This document shows, one piece after another, positions 10,672-21,825 of a DNA stretch of 64,000 nucleotides. Positions within the stretch are counted from its first letter, which is position 1. Each line of letters opens with the position of its first letter. The stretch is taken from the NCBI GenBank assembly GCA_023205875.1, contig CP060768.1, positions 372,001 to 436,000 on the forward strand. Direction: 5' to 3'. The DNA is from Chloropicon primus. Lineage: Eukaryota > Chlorophyta > Chloropicophyceae > Chloropicales > Chloropicaceae. The translations under genes were made by a program, and so were the position numbers. The notes below the pieces were generated by a model. That model did not search any database. It was not told the DNA's origin and saw only the letters and a list, made by a program, of their open reading frames with translations.

Positions 10672-12465
10672 TTACAGGCCCATTGCGGCCGCCATGATGT
10701 CGAACTCGGGGTCCCCTGGCTTCGGGGGAGAAATCCTTCTTTCAACTGTGACCTTGGCACCGGTCTGGTCCTCGAGATGCCTCACGAGGGACCCGGTGCA
10801 TCTGAAGTTGTCCATCCTATTCCTTCCCAAACACTCGGCCTTTCTCTCGTCGAGCACGGCCTTGGGCAGGTAAGTTGACTTGACCCGATACTGCGGCTTT
10901 GCCGTGGAAGAGAATTCGCCGAAGATTTCAACCGTAGGTCCGAGCTCCGGACCCGTTGTCTCGTAAAGCAGGAAGAAGATGTTGTGCTGCATCATGTTGA
11001 AGAAGTCCGACTGATCGTGCGTCCAGTTGAATTGCGGGTCGATTCCATTCAGGCCCACGACCGTGTATCTGTCACCCTTTTTGAACTCCCAAGGTTTGCA
11101 ATGCACCTCGCCGGCCCTGTCGTAGTAGCTGGCCTTCCACATCTGCTGCCAGGGCTGGGGATACGCCCTGGAACTGTCCGTGCCATTGACATACTCCAGC
11201 AGCTTGTTCTCGTCGCTGTGCATCATCCAGCACCTCAGGGACTCCATTCCCTTATCGCTTTTGGCCAGCTTGTCACTCAGGGCTTGGATCGGATCCCCTT
11301 CGGGGGCCCAAACCCTGTCGTAGGCATCAAGCTTGCCGTTTTTGGTCACGTTGTTGTCGTCGACGTACTTGAGGAGGTTCTCCGTCAATCCGAGCTCCTC
11401 TGGAGCTGCCGCGAAGGCCCAGAACCCAGTGAAGTAAGACTTGTGGGCGTGGAACCAAGGCAGTTGGTCCTCCGGCGAAATGATGATCTTGCCGTCCACG
11501 GGCCAGGCCCCCGTGTTCCATTTCAAGCTCTGCCTCCTCGTGACGACGTTTACCGCTAGCTCGTGAGTCAACCCCTTCATGTGCAAGGCCGCTGCGCTGA
11601 CTGGCTTGAGGTCCCTCGCGCTCCACTTGAAGGACATCTCTCCGTAAAACACCAGAGGAGGAGGGTCGAAGATCATCGTATCGTCATTCCTCCTGACGTC
11701 GTTAAAGATCGTCGTGAGCGTGATGTAGTCCTGGATCTCCTCGTTGTTCACGTATGGCACGCCATAGCCTTCGGGATAGCTGATCAAGTAGCAACTCACG
11801 CCGCCGTAGGCATCGCTGCAAAGGGCGTCGCCGTGGGACTCGTACGCGTGCAAGATGCCAGAGAACCCTGCCATGATGTGGTGCGTGTGCAGTGGAGGGT
11901 AACTTGCCACCTCCCCGTTCTCGTACACCGGAGCTGCCATCTTCCCCGTGATGAACTTTGCCTTTTGCGGCGTGACCAGATTAAGAAAGTTGATCTCGTG
12001 ATGGTCGTAACCGCCGATACCGATCATGGGACCGAACCTGTAGATGATCCAGCCGTCCAGCCCACCCTCCTCCTCCACCTCGCAGACTTGCACCCCAACG
12101 TACCTGTTTTCTCTTTCGGTCAAGTTGAACTGACTCTCCGCGTAGTGGTACTGAGCTAGGGTGCCCTCCCTCTTCCTGTCAACGCTCCGCCACTTGCCTT
12201 GCTTGTCACACTGCAAGTTTCTGATGGCCTTGTAGTCCTCCATCTTGCGCTCGCGCACCTCCCTGATTGTACTCGTTTCTGGACGCCCCTCTGGTCTCAC
12301 AGCGTGGTCCATTATGCTCACAGGCTTGCTGAGCATTCCCTGGGACATGTAAACCAGACTTGCCAAGAGGATTCCTGCACAGATGACCACGGTCTGGCTC
12401 GTAGTCTTCACGCCAAACACCATCACGGAATCCCCCTTCCTCCTCTTCAAACTGTCCGAACCCAT
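10672..12465 (-). CDS. Unknown type II membrane protein with His-rich motif
   Basis: 597 aa from the first ATG at 12465; the ATG at 12423 is an alternative, since a TATA-like string lies at 12475-12490. No intron is needed. A single hydrophobic anchor (TVVICAGILLASLVYM) near the N-terminus and several N-x-S/T sites suggest a lumenal or extracellular body. PPLHTHHIMAGFSG and LPWFHAHKS could bind a metal, but I do not recognise the family. The last codons read CTG-TAAGTGAG, so the stop codon overlaps a perfect splice-donor match; an alternative 3' end is possible. Tail-to-tail with the dioxygenase. Confidence 0.7.
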   Translation of the reverse strand: MGSDSLKRRKGDSVMVFGVKTTSQTVVICAGILLASLVYMSQGMLSKPVSIMDHAVRPEGRPETSTIREVRERKMEDYKAIRNLQCDKQGKWRSVDRKREGTLAQYHYAESQFNLTERENRYVGVQVCEVEEEGGLDGWIIYRFGPMIGIGGYDHHEINFLNLVTPQKAKFITGKMAAPVYENGEVASYPPLHTHHIMAGFSGILHAYESHGDALCSDAYGGVSCYLISYPEGYGVPYVNNEEIQDYITLTTIFNDVRRNDDTMIFDPPPLVFYGEMSFKWSARDLKPVSAAALHMKGLTHELAVNVVTRRQSLKWNTGAWPVDGKIIISPEDQLPWFHAHKSYFTGFWAFAAAPEELGLTENLLKYVDDNNVTKNGKLDAYDRVWAPEGDPIQALSDKLAKSDKGMESLRCWMMHSDENKLLEYVNGTDSSRAYPQPWQQMWKASYYDRAGEVHCKPWEFKKGDRYTVVGLNGIDPQFNWTHDQSDFFNMMQHNIFFLLYETTGPELGPTVEIFGEFSSTAKPQYRVKSTYLPKAVLDERKAECLGRNRMDNFRCTGSLVRHLEDQTGAKVTVERRISPPKPGDPEFDIMAAAMGL

Positions 12466-12474
12466 CTTTTGGTC

Positions 12475-12490
12475 CTTAATATTATATATC
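12475..12490 (-). promoter_or_regulatory. TATA-like element
   Basis: ATATATAATATTA on the minus strand, about 10-20 bp before the ATG at 12465 and about 55 bp before the one at 12423. If it is a real TATA box, the spacing favours the downstream ATG. Confidence 0.35.
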
Positions 12491-13390
12491 CACCTCAAGG
12501 GTGGGTGGGCTCACGTGCTTGCCGAGTACGTGACCGGTGTCCACACCAATCCGAAGTCACTCCGTGATATGAGATGGGAGGGTGACCAACCTCCTTCAGA
12601 AGCCCCTCCCCTCCTCACCCACGTCACCAAGGCCTCCTCCTCCAGCAAAACCAGAGCCAAAGGCCAGAGCCAAAGGCCAAGTCTTCTTGTGGGACACACA
12701 GCACAACACAACACGACACAACTCGTCAGTACCTGAGAAGGAACTTGGAGTTGCACTGTGGACACTTTGCCAAGAAGGAGACGTATTCCTGCCACTTCTT
12801 CCTGGTCCAAGTGTACTTGCACTTCAAACACTTCATCCACCGCGGCACCTTCACTGTCAAAAAGTACCTTGTCTTTGCCTTTGCCTTGGATCGTAATACG
12901 ATCCTATTTCTATTTCCATCCCTTGCTCCTCTCTTCAAATTTGAAGTTGAAATTCAGAAAAGTTCGCCTACCGGAAAAGTCGAAGAGAGAAAGGCCTTCG
13001 CCTAGGCGGCGTGGGGGTTGGAACGAGGTGAGTTTTTAGGGCGATTTTGGCGACGAGGAGGTGTCTGGAGGCGAACGAGAGGTTGATGGATCGATTCTTC
13101 GTCTCTTCCTCTTTCGTTCGACACCTCGATTGAAGAGAACGACGTTCTGGTGAGGATTTGAGGAACTAAAATGTTTTGACTTTTCTCTTTGTTCTGCTGG
13201 GATCGATCCCAAGGTATACAGGTGACTTTGGCGCCCGTTTTGAAAGAGAGGGGGAACCTGCGAGCGGCGAGAGGTTGAGACGGAAAGAGTCTCTTGGTCT
13301 TTCCATCGACACCGGACTTGGCGCCTTGGACGGCCGGAGGACCTCTCAAGGACGAGGACGGGAGGCTGGTGGTGGCAGCGAGAGGCCAAC
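12491..13390. other. Divergent intergenic region before SF3B1
   Basis: About 0.9 kb between head-to-head genes. It holds one small possible zinc-ribbon frame (12726-12836, minus). The stretch 13000-13390 is likely the promoter and 5' UTR of SF3B1. No other gene was seen. Confidence 0.5.
12726..12836 (-). CDS. Possible tiny CxxC...CxxC zinc-ribbon protein or exon
   Basis: From the only ATG the frame gives 36 aa, with MKCLKCKYTW followed 18 residues later by CPQC and an aromatic/basic tail. The spacing CxxC-x18-CxxC is zinc-ribbon-like. The frame is open upstream to 12938 without an ATG, and AG-GTACTG at its end could be a donor, so it may be one exon of a longer gene. No family recognised. 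Confidence 0.3.
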   Translation of the reverse strand: MKCLKCKYTWTRKKWQEYVSFLAKCPQCNSKFLLRY

Positions 13391-16300
13391 ATGGTGCGCG
13401 AGGGTTTGCGCAAGAGAAACCGCTGGGACGATGCGGGTGCGGAGGGTGATCCTGTCGTCAAGGAAGTTGGTAAGGCCAAGGCAAAGGAAGAGCAGCCACC
13501 TGAGAGTCTCTTGAGCGAGCAGAGCGAGCAGACAGGTGTCCGCCCCCCTGGGGGGGGTTCGAACAGGTCGGACCGTGGATCGCCAGGGAAGAAGAAGTCG
13601 AGGTGGACGAGGAGCGAGGCGGCGGAGACTGGCAAGAAATCGGAGTGGGAGAGCGACGAGGAGGAGGACGCGACGGAGGTGAGGGTCTTCGACGACGGGA
13701 GAAAGGCGGCAAGCAAGGAGGCAGCAGAGCGGCCAAGGGCGAACCGCTGGGACGAAACGCCGGTTGTTGGAAGCAGGTGGGACTCAGGCGCAAGTGCAGC
13801 CACGCCGAAGCAGAGGTCAAGGTGGGATGAAACGCCACAAGTCTCGAGCGGGGCTTTTCCGGCTGCTTCGGGGGCGGAGACGCCCGTTGTCTACGGCGGG
13901 AACGGGTCCGTGATGGAAACACCCGTCGGTGGCAGCGGCATGGAGACGCCGGTCCATGTACCGGGGGGGCAGGCAGAGCAAGCGAGGCGGACGCTCGACC
14001 CATCGCTGATGACGCCGGAGCACTTGAGCTCTCTCCGTTGGGAGAAGGATATCGAAGCAAGAAACAGGCCTTGGACCGACGAGGAGCTTGACGCGATCAT
14101 TCCCGATGGATACAAGATCGTCCCGCCTCCGGCGAGTTACGTGCCGATCAGCACGCCATGGAGGAAGCTCACAGCGACTCCCACCCCAATGAGCGACGGC
14201 GGGGGCGGGGAACAAATGTACCAGATGCCCTCGAGCGGAGAGGGGAGTGTTGGTGGCGCGGGAACCGGTCTCACCTTGCCAGCGGGCATGAAGGACCTGC
14301 CGGAGCTGAAGCCCGAGGACTACCAGTTCTTCGCGCCGCTTCTCAAGGACGTGGACGCCGAAAATCTGACCATGGAGGAGGCCAAGGACAGGAAGATTGC
14401 CAAGCTCTTGCTCAAAGTCAAAAACGGGACGCCGCAGCAGAGGAAAGTGTCCTTGAGGTGGCTCACGGACAAGGCCAGGGACTTTGGGGCCGGGCCCTTG
14501 TTCAACCAAATCCTTCCGCTTCTGATGTCACCAACGCTCGAGGATCAGGAGAGGCATTTGCTCGTCAAGGTGATCGACAGAATTTTGTACAAGCTCGACG
14601 AACTGGTGCGACCTTACGTGCACAAGATCTTGGTGGTCATCGAGCCTCTTCTCATTGACGAGGACTACTACGCCAGGGTGGAGGGAAGGGAGATCATCAG
14701 CAACCTGAGCAAGGCTGCGGGCTTGGCCACGATGATTGCGGCGATGAGGCCTGACATTGACAACGTGGATGAGTACGTCCGGAACACCACTGCGAGGGCG
14801 TTCAGTGTGGTGGCTTCGGCACTGGGCATTCCTGCCCTTGTGCCCTTCCTCAAGGCCGTCTGCCAGAGCAAAAAGTCGTGGCAGGCCAGGCATACTGGCA
14901 TAAAAATCGTGCAGCAGATATCGATCCTCGTTGGCTGCGCGGTTCTCCCGCACTTGAAGGCTTTGGTGAACATCGTTCGGCCAGGCTTGCAGGATGAGAA
15001 CCAGAAGGTGAGGACGGTTTGCGCGCTGGCCTTGGCGGCCCTGGCGGAGGCATCTGCACCGTTTGGCATCGAGTCCTTCGACCCCGTGCTGAAGCCCTTG
15101 TGGAAGGGGGTGAGATCTCACCGGGGCAAGATTCTGGCGGCTTTCCTCAAAGCGATCGGTTACATCATCCCCTTGATGGACCCCATGCACGCCAATTACT
15201 ACACCAGGGAAGTCATGGTGATCCTGATCAGGGAGTTCGCCACCCCGGACGAGGAGATGAAGAAGATTGTGCTCAAAGTCGTCAAGCAGTGCGTGTCGAC
15301 TGACGGCGTTGAGGGCAGTTACATCAGGGAGGAGATCTTGCCTCCCTTCTTCAAGCACTTTTGGGTTCGTAGAATGGCCCTTGACCGGAGGAACTACAGG
15401 CAGCTGGTGGACACGACTGTGGAGGTCAGCTCCAAGGTGGGCTGCGTGGACGTAATCGAAAAGATTGTGGATGACTTGAAGGACGAGAGTGAAGCTTACC
15501 GCCGCATGGTCACGGAAGCCATTGGCCTCATCATCGAGAAGATGGGAATCAGCGAGCTCGATACAAGCTTGGAGGAGCGGCTTGTCGACGGCATGCTCTT
15601 TGCCTTCCAAGAGCAACTTTCTGATGACACCCAAGTCATGCTGACCGGCGTGGGCACCGTCGTGACTGCTCTGGGAGAGAGGGCGAAACCGTATCTCCCC
15701 CAAATCTGCGGCACGATCAAGTGGAGACTGAACAACAAGTCTGCCAAGGTGAGGCAGCAGGCCGCTGACCTGATCTCCCACGTTGCCCCGGTCCTGAGGA
15801 TATGCGAGGAAGATAAACTCATGAGCCACCTTGGCACTGTCCTCTACGAGTACTTGGGCGAGGAGTATCCTGAAGTTCTTGGCAGCATTCTTGGTGCTAT
15901 GAAGGCTGTCGTCAACGTCATTGGTATGGATAACATGACGCCGCCCATCAAGGACTTGCTTCCGAGGCTTACCCCAATCCTGAGGAACAGGCACGAGAAG
16001 GTCCAAGAGAATTCGATCGATTTGGTGGGCAGAATTGCGGACAGGGGCGCCGAGTACGTGCCGGCGAGGGAGTGGATGAGGATCTGCTTCGAGTTGCTTG
16101 AAATGCTCAAAGCTACTAAGAAGGGGATCAGGAGGGCGACCGTGAACACTTTTGGCTACATTGCGAAGGCCATTGGACCCAGCGATGTCCTCGCCACCCT
16201 TTTGAACAACCTTAAGGTTCAAGAGAGGCAGAACAGGGTTTGCACCACCGTGGCCATCGCCATCGTAGCAGAGAGTTGTGCCCCGTTCACGGTCATTCCA

Positions 16301-16846
16301 GCGGTGATGAACGAATACAAGGTGCCAGACATGAACGTTCAGAACGGTGTCTTGAAGAGTCTGTCCTTCATGTTCGAGTACATCGGGGAAATGGGGAAGG
16401 ATTACATCTATTCTGTTGTCCCCCTCTTGGAGGACGCATTGATGGATCGGGACCTTGTGCACCGGCAGACCGCGGCAAGCGCCGTCGGTCATCTGGCCCT
16501 CGGAGTTCCTGGAATGGGTTGCGAGGACGCTTTCATCCATTTGCTGAACTTCGTGTGGCCAAACATCTTCGAGAACAGCCCCCACGTGATCAATGCCATG
16601 TTCAATGCCATTGATGGAATCAGGGTCGCTGTGGGCCCAGGCATCCTCCTGCAGTACACGCTCCAGGGTCTCTTTCATCCTGCGAGGAAGGTGAGGGAGA
16701 AGTATTGGAGGGTCTACAACAACCTCTACACGTCTGGACAAGATGCTTTGGTGGCCTACTACCCCAGAAGTCTTTTGCAGGGATCCCCGGGGTCCTCGGA
16801 AAAGGAGAGCTTGCTCTCTTGTCCCGAGCTGAACATGATGATCTAG
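13391..16846 (+). CDS. SF3B1: Splicing factor 3B subunit 1 (U2 snRNP, SF3b155/Hsh155)
   Basis: 1151 aa, one exon. The N-terminal 200 residues are basic/disordered and hold several RWDETP-type motifs ([17 protein letters not shown]), the U2AF-ligand/TP repeats of SF3B1. From about residue 300 a HEAT-repeat array follows, very close to the human protein: [44 protein letters not shown] and [11 protein letters not shown] keep the positions equivalent to human K666, K700 and R1074. The human protein is about 1300 aa; the shortfall is N-terminal. The C-terminus departs from the conserved ELDYIL ending after YYPR, with a serine-rich tail ending CPELNMMI. It binds the branch-site helix in the U2 snRNP. 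Tail-to-tail with LRRC9, 62 bp apart. Confidence 0.97.
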   Translation: MVREGLRKRNRWDDAGAEGDPVVKEVGKAKAKEEQPPESLLSEQSEQTGVRPPGGGSNRSDRGSPGKKKSRWTRSEAAETGKKSEWESDEEEDATEVRVFDDGRKAASKEAAERPRANRWDETPVVGSRWDSGASAATPKQRSRWDETPQVSSGAFPAASGAETPVVYGGNGSVMETPVGGSGMETPVHVPGGQAEQARRTLDPSLMTPEHLSSLRWEKDIEARNRPWTDEELDAIIPDGYKIVPPPASYVPISTPWRKLTATPTPMSDGGGGEQMYQMPSSGEGSVGGAGTGLTLPAGMKDLPELKPEDYQFFAPLLKDVDAENLTMEEAKDRKIAKLLLKVKNGTPQQRKVSLRWLTDKARDFGAGPLFNQILPLLMSPTLEDQERHLLVKVIDRILYKLDELVRPYVHKILVVIEPLLIDEDYYARVEGREIISNLSKAAGLATMIAAMRPDIDNVDEYVRNTTARAFSVVASALGIPALVPFLKAVCQSKKSWQARHTGIKIVQQISILVGCAVLPHLKALVNIVRPGLQDENQKVRTVCALALAALAEASAPFGIESFDPVLKPLWKGVRSHRGKILAAFLKAIGYIIPLMDPMHANYYTREVMVILIREFATPDEEMKKIVLKVVKQCVSTDGVEGSYIREEILPPFFKHFWVRRMALDRRNYRQLVDTTVEVSSKVGCVDVIEKIVDDLKDESEAYRRMVTEAIGLIIEKMGISELDTSLEERLVDGMLFAFQEQLSDDTQVMLTGVGTVVTALGERAKPYLPQICGTIKWRLNNKSAKVRQQAADLISHVAPVLRICEEDKLMSHLGTVLYEYLGEEYPEVLGSILGAMKAVVNVIGMDNMTPPIKDLLPRLTPILRNRHEKVQENSIDLVGRIADRGAEYVPAREWMRICFELLEMLKATKKGIRRATVNTFGYIAKAIGPSDVLATLLNNLKVQERQNRVCTTVAIAIVAESCAPFTVIPAVMNEYKVPDMNVQNGVLKSLSFMFEYIGEMGKDYIYSVVPLLEDALMDRDLVHRQTAASAVGHLALGVPGMGCEDAFIHLLNFVWPNIFENSPHVINAMFNAIDGIRVAVGPGILLQYTLQGLFHPARKVREKYWRVYNNLYTSGQDALVAYYPRSLLQGSPGSSEKESLLSCPELNMMI

Positions 16847-16908
16847 TTTCGCGCGTCTTGGAAAATATATAATTCATGTATGTACAATATACTTAACAGG
16901 GTCAAAGC

Positions 16909-19900
16909 TCAGCTGCTGCTCGTGTAGAACTGCTTCAGAGACGTCCCCCTCTTGTGGTTCGCAGGAACGAAAGTCACGCTCGACACGTAGTTGTTCGTGT
17001 ACGTGTCGTGCAGGGTAAAGGAGGAGTGGTTCACGTTCGAGTGAATGTACTGCTTCTGCTGGTAGCTGCTCAATTGATCCCGACTGCTTCCAAAGGTAGC
17101 CGCGGCCGCCTTCCCTGCCCCGCTTTTCCTGCTCCTGGAATCGCTCTTGGAATCCTTTTCCTTGGGCTTGGGCTGGTCAAAATGGTAGCTCGAGGGCTCC
17201 GCAAACCCCAAGTTACCCCCCCCCTCATAAGAGTTGTTGGTCGTGTTGATCTGCAGGGAGCCTACGATTCCCTCAAAGCTCATGTTGGTCATTCGGACGG
17301 GTACTCTGCCCCCCACATTGGCGTGCTCCAGGCCCGAGTTGTCAAGGGACAGAGAACCGTTATCCGCGTACTCCGAGGGCACAAAGATCCCTGCCGCCTG
17401 CAAGCTCCCGATCGTGTACTGGGCCTCCGCCTGGGCTCTCTCCTCGCTTGATACGGGCCGGCCATCGAGCATCTGCAAGAGAGGGAATCTCATGACCGTG
17501 TAACTTCGGTAAACTCCTTTCCTCGCCACAGGGTTGCCGCTGAGGTTGAGCTCCGTCAGGGTATCCTTCAGCACGGCAAGGTGGTCGATGTCCACGATAT
17601 CAGAAATCCTGTTGTTTGCCGCGTGCAGCACGACGATGTTGGACGACACGCAGAGGTGCTGCAAGGACCTCAAACCATTGTCGTCTAGCCTCAATTCCCT
17701 CAGGCCTCGAATGTGCTGAAGCGAGGTGCTCTCCAAGTACTTGATGCGGTTGCCATCCAAGATGAGCTCCTGCAGGTTTGGCAGCTTGACGAGTCCATCG
17801 ATCTTAGAGATGCTGTTGTCCTGGACAAACAGAGTCTTGAGAGACCGCAAGCCAGCAAGCTGCAGCCCCTTGACAGAATGGATCTGGTTGCCCCCCAGCT
17901 GCAGCACCTCCAGCTGAGGGAAGCAGATGTCACACAGCTTCTTCTTGCTGTGGTGGCAATCGTGGTCATTGTGCTCGCAGAAGATGGCGGAGTCCAGCCT
18001 GTTGTTGTTGAGTCGGAGCACGTGGAGCTTTGGCAGCGTCCTCAGCCCGTCGACGTTCTGCAACAGGTTGTTGTCCAAATTCACTTCGCACAGATTCGCG
18101 AACGCGCCTCCACTGAAAGCATGGCAAACATCTCGCAGGCGCAAGTTGCTGATGTCCAGGTCCCGCAGGTGGTCAAAGAACCTGTGGCCCACCTGCTCCT
18201 CGAGAGTATCTACCGTCAACCTGCCCAAGTACTTTGACCTGGCAGCCGCTTGCTCACTCGATTCCACCATCTGGCCATCCAAAACTTTTAGTTTCTTGAG
18301 GTGATAGACCGTGTAACCCCTGTAATCGTAATCATCGCACAAGGGGTTCCCCAAGAGATCCAAGATGATGAGCTTGCTGAAGCTCTTTAGCAGCTGGACC
18401 TCCCTAAGCTCAACGATGCGGTTGTTCCCGATGTACAGCTCCAAGAGGTTCTTCAAGCAAGAGATCCCTTGCAACGATGTGATCTCGTTGTCCTCCAGAC
18501 TAAGCTGTGTCAAGCTTGAAGAGAGGAAGGCTTGGCTGAAGCCGCTGATGCACGAGATCTTGTTCCTGCCGAGGTCCAACTTCTTCAGGTTCCTTAGGGA
18601 CTCCAAGTTCTCGACAGTCTGCACCCGGTTATCCTCGAGGCAGAGCTCTTCCAGATTATAGCACTCCTCGAGCCCCTCGATCCTTGTTATCTCATTGTCG
18701 CACAGGCTAAGGCGCTTGAGGTTGGAAAGCTTCGAGAGGTTTTCTATCTTTCGAATTTTCTTGTGGTCGAGCTCCAGCTCCTCCACCTCGGACCAAAACT
18801 CGGTTTCGCTGAGACCAGAAACGGATGTGTCCACGCTCTTCGGCTTGATCTCGGTCGTGTCCGGGCGGAGCCACACGAGTCTCGCGTGGTTGTACGCGTT
18901 CTCCTTCACGAGCTGCAACGTTAACGAGCAGCTGGCGGCATGACTCAAGTTTTGCTTCATGAAAGACTTGACTGGGACGCCATCAAGGTGAACCAGGCTC
19001 TCCAGCCTCTTCAGCACTAGGCTCTGGTAGTTCTTGTTGTCGCAGATGGCATTGTTTCGGAGGCTCAAGTTTTCGAGCTTTGGCACATACTTTCGAATCA
19101 CGTTCACGTCCTCAAGCCTGAAGATCAGGTTGTTCTCGAGCTTCAAGTTCCGGAGCTCAACGAGTCCGTTCACCCCCTCGATTTTCCTGATCTGGTTGTA
19201 GCCCAAGTCTAACGTCTGGAGCGTCTTCCCGATCTCCTCGAGGCCTTCGATCCTGGTCAGCTGGTTGAAGCTCAAGATCAAGGTCGTGATGTTCGGAAGG
19301 TGCTTCAAGTTCTCGATCCTTCTGATCCTGTTGGCACTCAAATTCAGGTACGTCAGTTTGTTGAGGTCCCCCACCGGGGCTGCGACCCTTCGAAGGATCT
19401 CCACCGTCATGATGTACGCCTTGGGCTGCTCCGTGATCGTGGGAGGCATGTTGATGATGGACTGGTACTTGTCGCACTTGTGAACCTCGTCACCCAAGTC
19501 TCCCTCGAAGGAGGACTTCCTCCCCTCCTTTGCGGTGTCGCTGTACTTCTTCTCGATGAAGAATTGAAGTGGCCTCGCGATGGATCTCACCTCTGGTGAG
19601 CTCACGGCGTTCAAGCAGGACTCGGACTCTGCCGCCTGGTAGTCGTACATGAACGAGGGGTGGGCGAGCTTGGATGGCTCGACCTCAAACTCGAATTCTA
19701 CGACGTACTCCGGCAGCACCAAAGTGCTGTCGAACACAAACCAAGACCTCTGCTTTGGATTGTTGGACTTCACCTTGAACAAGGCGTCGAACCCAGGCAT
19801 GGTATGCCTCGAGATCTTGTTCGCATCGATCCCGTTACCCGCGGGTTGCTTGGTGGGGGACTGCGCTTGCGCCAGCATGGATTTATCTTTCGTGTACTGG

Positions 19901-21825
19901 GTGCACTTGCCCAGATACACTCTGGAAATGATGAGCTGGCACGTGGGCCTCTCGGACAGTCCCATTGGCGACCGCACCTGCAGCACGTCCTTGACCTCGT
20001 CATAGCAGGAAACAGAGACGGAGTTGCTCAGCTTCACCGCCCCGTCCAAGCCCATGGACGCGTATTCTGCCGAGGGCCTGAAGCCGTCCTCGATCACGTG
20101 CGACATCTCCCCTTCCACCCCACCGTCGTGCTCCCCGTAGAACAGGTACTCGATGGACCTCTCGTTCTTGTTGTTCGCGGAGTCACTCGAGGCGTCCGAT
20201 TTCTTGCTCATCTTGTGGACAGTCTCCTCAAACTTGTGCCTCAGGCACCTGTTGTGGATGCGCGTCACCCTGACGATGTTGACTCCCCTGACACCCAACT
20301 CCTTGAAGTCCTGAATGAACGATCGGCTTTTCACCAAGTCCACGCAGGACGCGTACCAGAGGTCGCTCATGTTGCCATCCTCGAGCCTGATGTTGCCCCC
20401 AGTCTCAAGCTCGATCACCATTCTCCTGACGTAAGTGTTGCAAATCCCGTACGCGATGTCCTTTGCGTTATCGTAGATGATCTCAGCAGTCGCAACCTGG
20501 TGGTACTCCCTGTCCAAAGCGCTCATCAAAGACTCCCTCTTCTTCTCAAGCTCTTCCAACGCGTTCCCCCCATTCTTTTCGTCTGATTCTTCAGAACCCC
20601 CATTGTTTCTTATCGTGTACATCTCCCTCTCCACCAGGGTCAGGGCGTAAGACAATGCACCCAACGCTTGGTTCGAGGATGACACCGTCTTTTGCTTCCC
20701 CTCGTTCGCAATGCGAATCACGTTCGAGGTGTTCCTCCGCAAAGTTTTGATTCTCATGTTGTAGTACATCTTCTTCTTCATGTAGGTCGCCTCGGCAAGC
20801 TGCTTCGCTTCTTCCGATATGAAAATCGAGTCAAGGCTCTCGATCTGTTGCAAAATGAAGAGAACGTAGGTCTGGTAGTTGCACAAGGAGGTCATGGGGC
20901 AGTGGCCCCACAACGGGTCCGCGAAGAACAGGCACTTGAGCTTTGGAAGCCTGTAAGGGGACAGGTTCGACACCTCCTTGAAGGAACCAATTCTGTTTCC
21001 AGCCAAATTCAACGTCTCGAGCTTGCAGAGCCCAGCAAGGGAGTCCCCGATCACCGAGATCACGTTGTTCGCCAAGTTCAAGTTCCTCAACTCCTTGAGA
21101 TGCTCCAGGTTCTCCATCAAGAAAATTCTGTTGTCGGCAAGAGAGAGGACCTCCAACTCGTGCAAGTGTGACAGGTTCTCGACCCTGCGGATTCTATTGC
21201 TGTACAGGTAAAGCTTCTTCAGCTTGGTGCAGTTCTCCAGAAACTCTATCCGGTCCACCGAGGATTCGACGACCCAGAGCTCCTCGAGCTGCGTGCATTC
21301 CCTCAGACCCTCCAGACTGGTGAGGTTCTGCTGAATTATCTGAAGCTTCTTCAGACAAGGAAAGAACTGCAGGCTTGCGATCCTGGTCGTGTTGTAGAAC
21401 ATCATGCTGATCATGTCAATCTTGCCGGGGTTGTTGATCAAGTCCTCCTCCTGGTCAAGGCCATTCACCGTGCATACCCTCGTTAGAGTCTCTTGGTCCC
21501 TCTCCGAGATGTTTCTCAGCTTTATGCGGACGTCGTTTCTTCTTTGCTGCTCCTCCGGACTCAGGGGCTTGGGCGGCTCGGCAGGTCTCGCGTCCTTGGA
21601 GCGCGCGCTCCTCGCCCTCGCTGACTTGACGGAAGCCCTCCGCCTCGCTGAGGACACTCTCCTTGTGCTGCTGTGGCTTGAGCTCCTCTCCTCCTCCTCC
21701 TGCTCTCCTGAGGGCGCCCGGTTCAACTGCATCGACCTCCGCCTAGCAGAAGCGAGCGTTGCCTTGCTCACCTTGCCCTGTGGCGAAGCAAGGACTGAGC
21801 TTCTTCTCTGGTTGTCCACCGGCAT
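16909..21825 (-). CDS. LRRC9: Leucine-rich repeat protein LRRC9 orthologue
   Basis: 1638 aa, one exon. A basic N-terminal tail is followed by several blocks of SDS22-type leucine-rich repeats (NRIRRVENLSHL-like units), separated by non-repeat spacers of about 450 residues (around residues 370-830), plus a disordered C-terminus. The stretch after the first LRR block, EATYMKKKMYYNMRIKTLRR, is nearly identical to the matching segment of vertebrate LRRC9, which fixes the orthology. LRRC9 is conserved among ciliated organisms, so a flagellum is likely; exact function is unknown. Longer than the human protein (about 1450 aa) because of the N- and C-terminal extensions. Confidence 0.9.
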   Translation of the reverse strand: MPVDNQRRSSVLASPQGKVSKATLASARRRSMQLNRAPSGEQEEEERSSSHSSTRRVSSARRRASVKSARARSARSKDARPAEPPKPLSPEEQQRRNDVRIKLRNISERDQETLTRVCTVNGLDQEEDLINNPGKIDMISMMFYNTTRIASLQFFPCLKKLQIIQQNLTSLEGLRECTQLEELWVVESSVDRIEFLENCTKLKKLYLYSNRIRRVENLSHLHELEVLSLADNRIFLMENLEHLKELRNLNLANNVISVIGDSLAGLCKLETLNLAGNRIGSFKEVSNLSPYRLPKLKCLFFADPLWGHCPMTSLCNYQTYVLFILQQIESLDSIFISEEAKQLAEATYMKKKMYYNMRIKTLRRNTSNVIRIANEGKQKTVSSSNQALGALSYALTLVEREMYTIRNNGGSEESDEKNGGNALEELEKKRESLMSALDREYHQVATAEIIYDNAKDIAYGICNTYVRRMVIELETGGNIRLEDGNMSDLWYASCVDLVKSRSFIQDFKELGVRGVNIVRVTRIHNRCLRHKFEETVHKMSKKSDASSDSANNKNERSIEYLFYGEHDGGVEGEMSHVIEDGFRPSAEYASMGLDGAVKLSNSVSVSCYDEVKDVLQVRSPMGLSERPTCQLIISRVYLGKCTQYTKDKSMLAQAQSPTKQPAGNGIDANKISRHTMPGFDALFKVKSNNPKQRSWFVFDSTLVLPEYVVEFEFEVEPSKLAHPSFMYDYQAAESESCLNAVSSPEVRSIARPLQFFIEKKYSDTAKEGRKSSFEGDLGDEVHKCDKYQSIINMPPTITEQPKAYIMTVEILRRVAAPVGDLNKLTYLNLSANRIRRIENLKHLPNITTLILSFNQLTRIEGLEEIGKTLQTLDLGYNQIRKIEGVNGLVELRNLKLENNLIFRLEDVNVIRKYVPKLENLSLRNNAICDNKNYQSLVLKRLESLVHLDGVPVKSFMKQNLSHAASCSLTLQLVKENAYNHARLVWLRPDTTEIKPKSVDTSVSGLSETEFWSEVEELELDHKKIRKIENLSKLSNLKRLSLCDNEITRIEGLEECYNLEELCLEDNRVQTVENLESLRNLKKLDLGRNKISCISGFSQAFLSSSLTQLSLEDNEITSLQGISCLKNLLELYIGNNRIVELREVQLLKSFSKLIILDLLGNPLCDDYDYRGYTVYHLKKLKVLDGQMVESSEQAAARSKYLGRLTVDTLEEQVGHRFFDHLRDLDISNLRLRDVCHAFSGGAFANLCEVNLDNNLLQNVDGLRTLPKLHVLRLNNNRLDSAIFCEHNDHDCHHSKKKLCDICFPQLEVLQLGGNQIHSVKGLQLAGLRSLKTLFVQDNSISKIDGLVKLPNLQELILDGNRIKYLESTSLQHIRGLRELRLDDNGLRSLQHLCVSSNIVVLHAANNRISDIVDIDHLAVLKDTLTELNLSGNPVARKGVYRSYTVMRFPLLQMLDGRPVSSEERAQAEAQYTIGSLQAAGIFVPSEYADNGSLSLDNSGLEHANVGGRVPVRMTNMSFEGIVGSLQINTTNNSYEGGGNLGFAEPSSYHFDQPKPKEKDSKSDSRSRKSGAGKAAAATFGSSRDQLSSYQQKQYIHSNVNHSSFTLHDTYTNNYVSSVTFVPANHKRGTSLKQFYTSSS

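Noticed and set aside
14528-16741. 737-aa open frame antisense to SF3B1
   Set aside because: Shadow of a GC-biased gene; His/Leu/Asp-rich translation with no domain, opposite to a certain gene.
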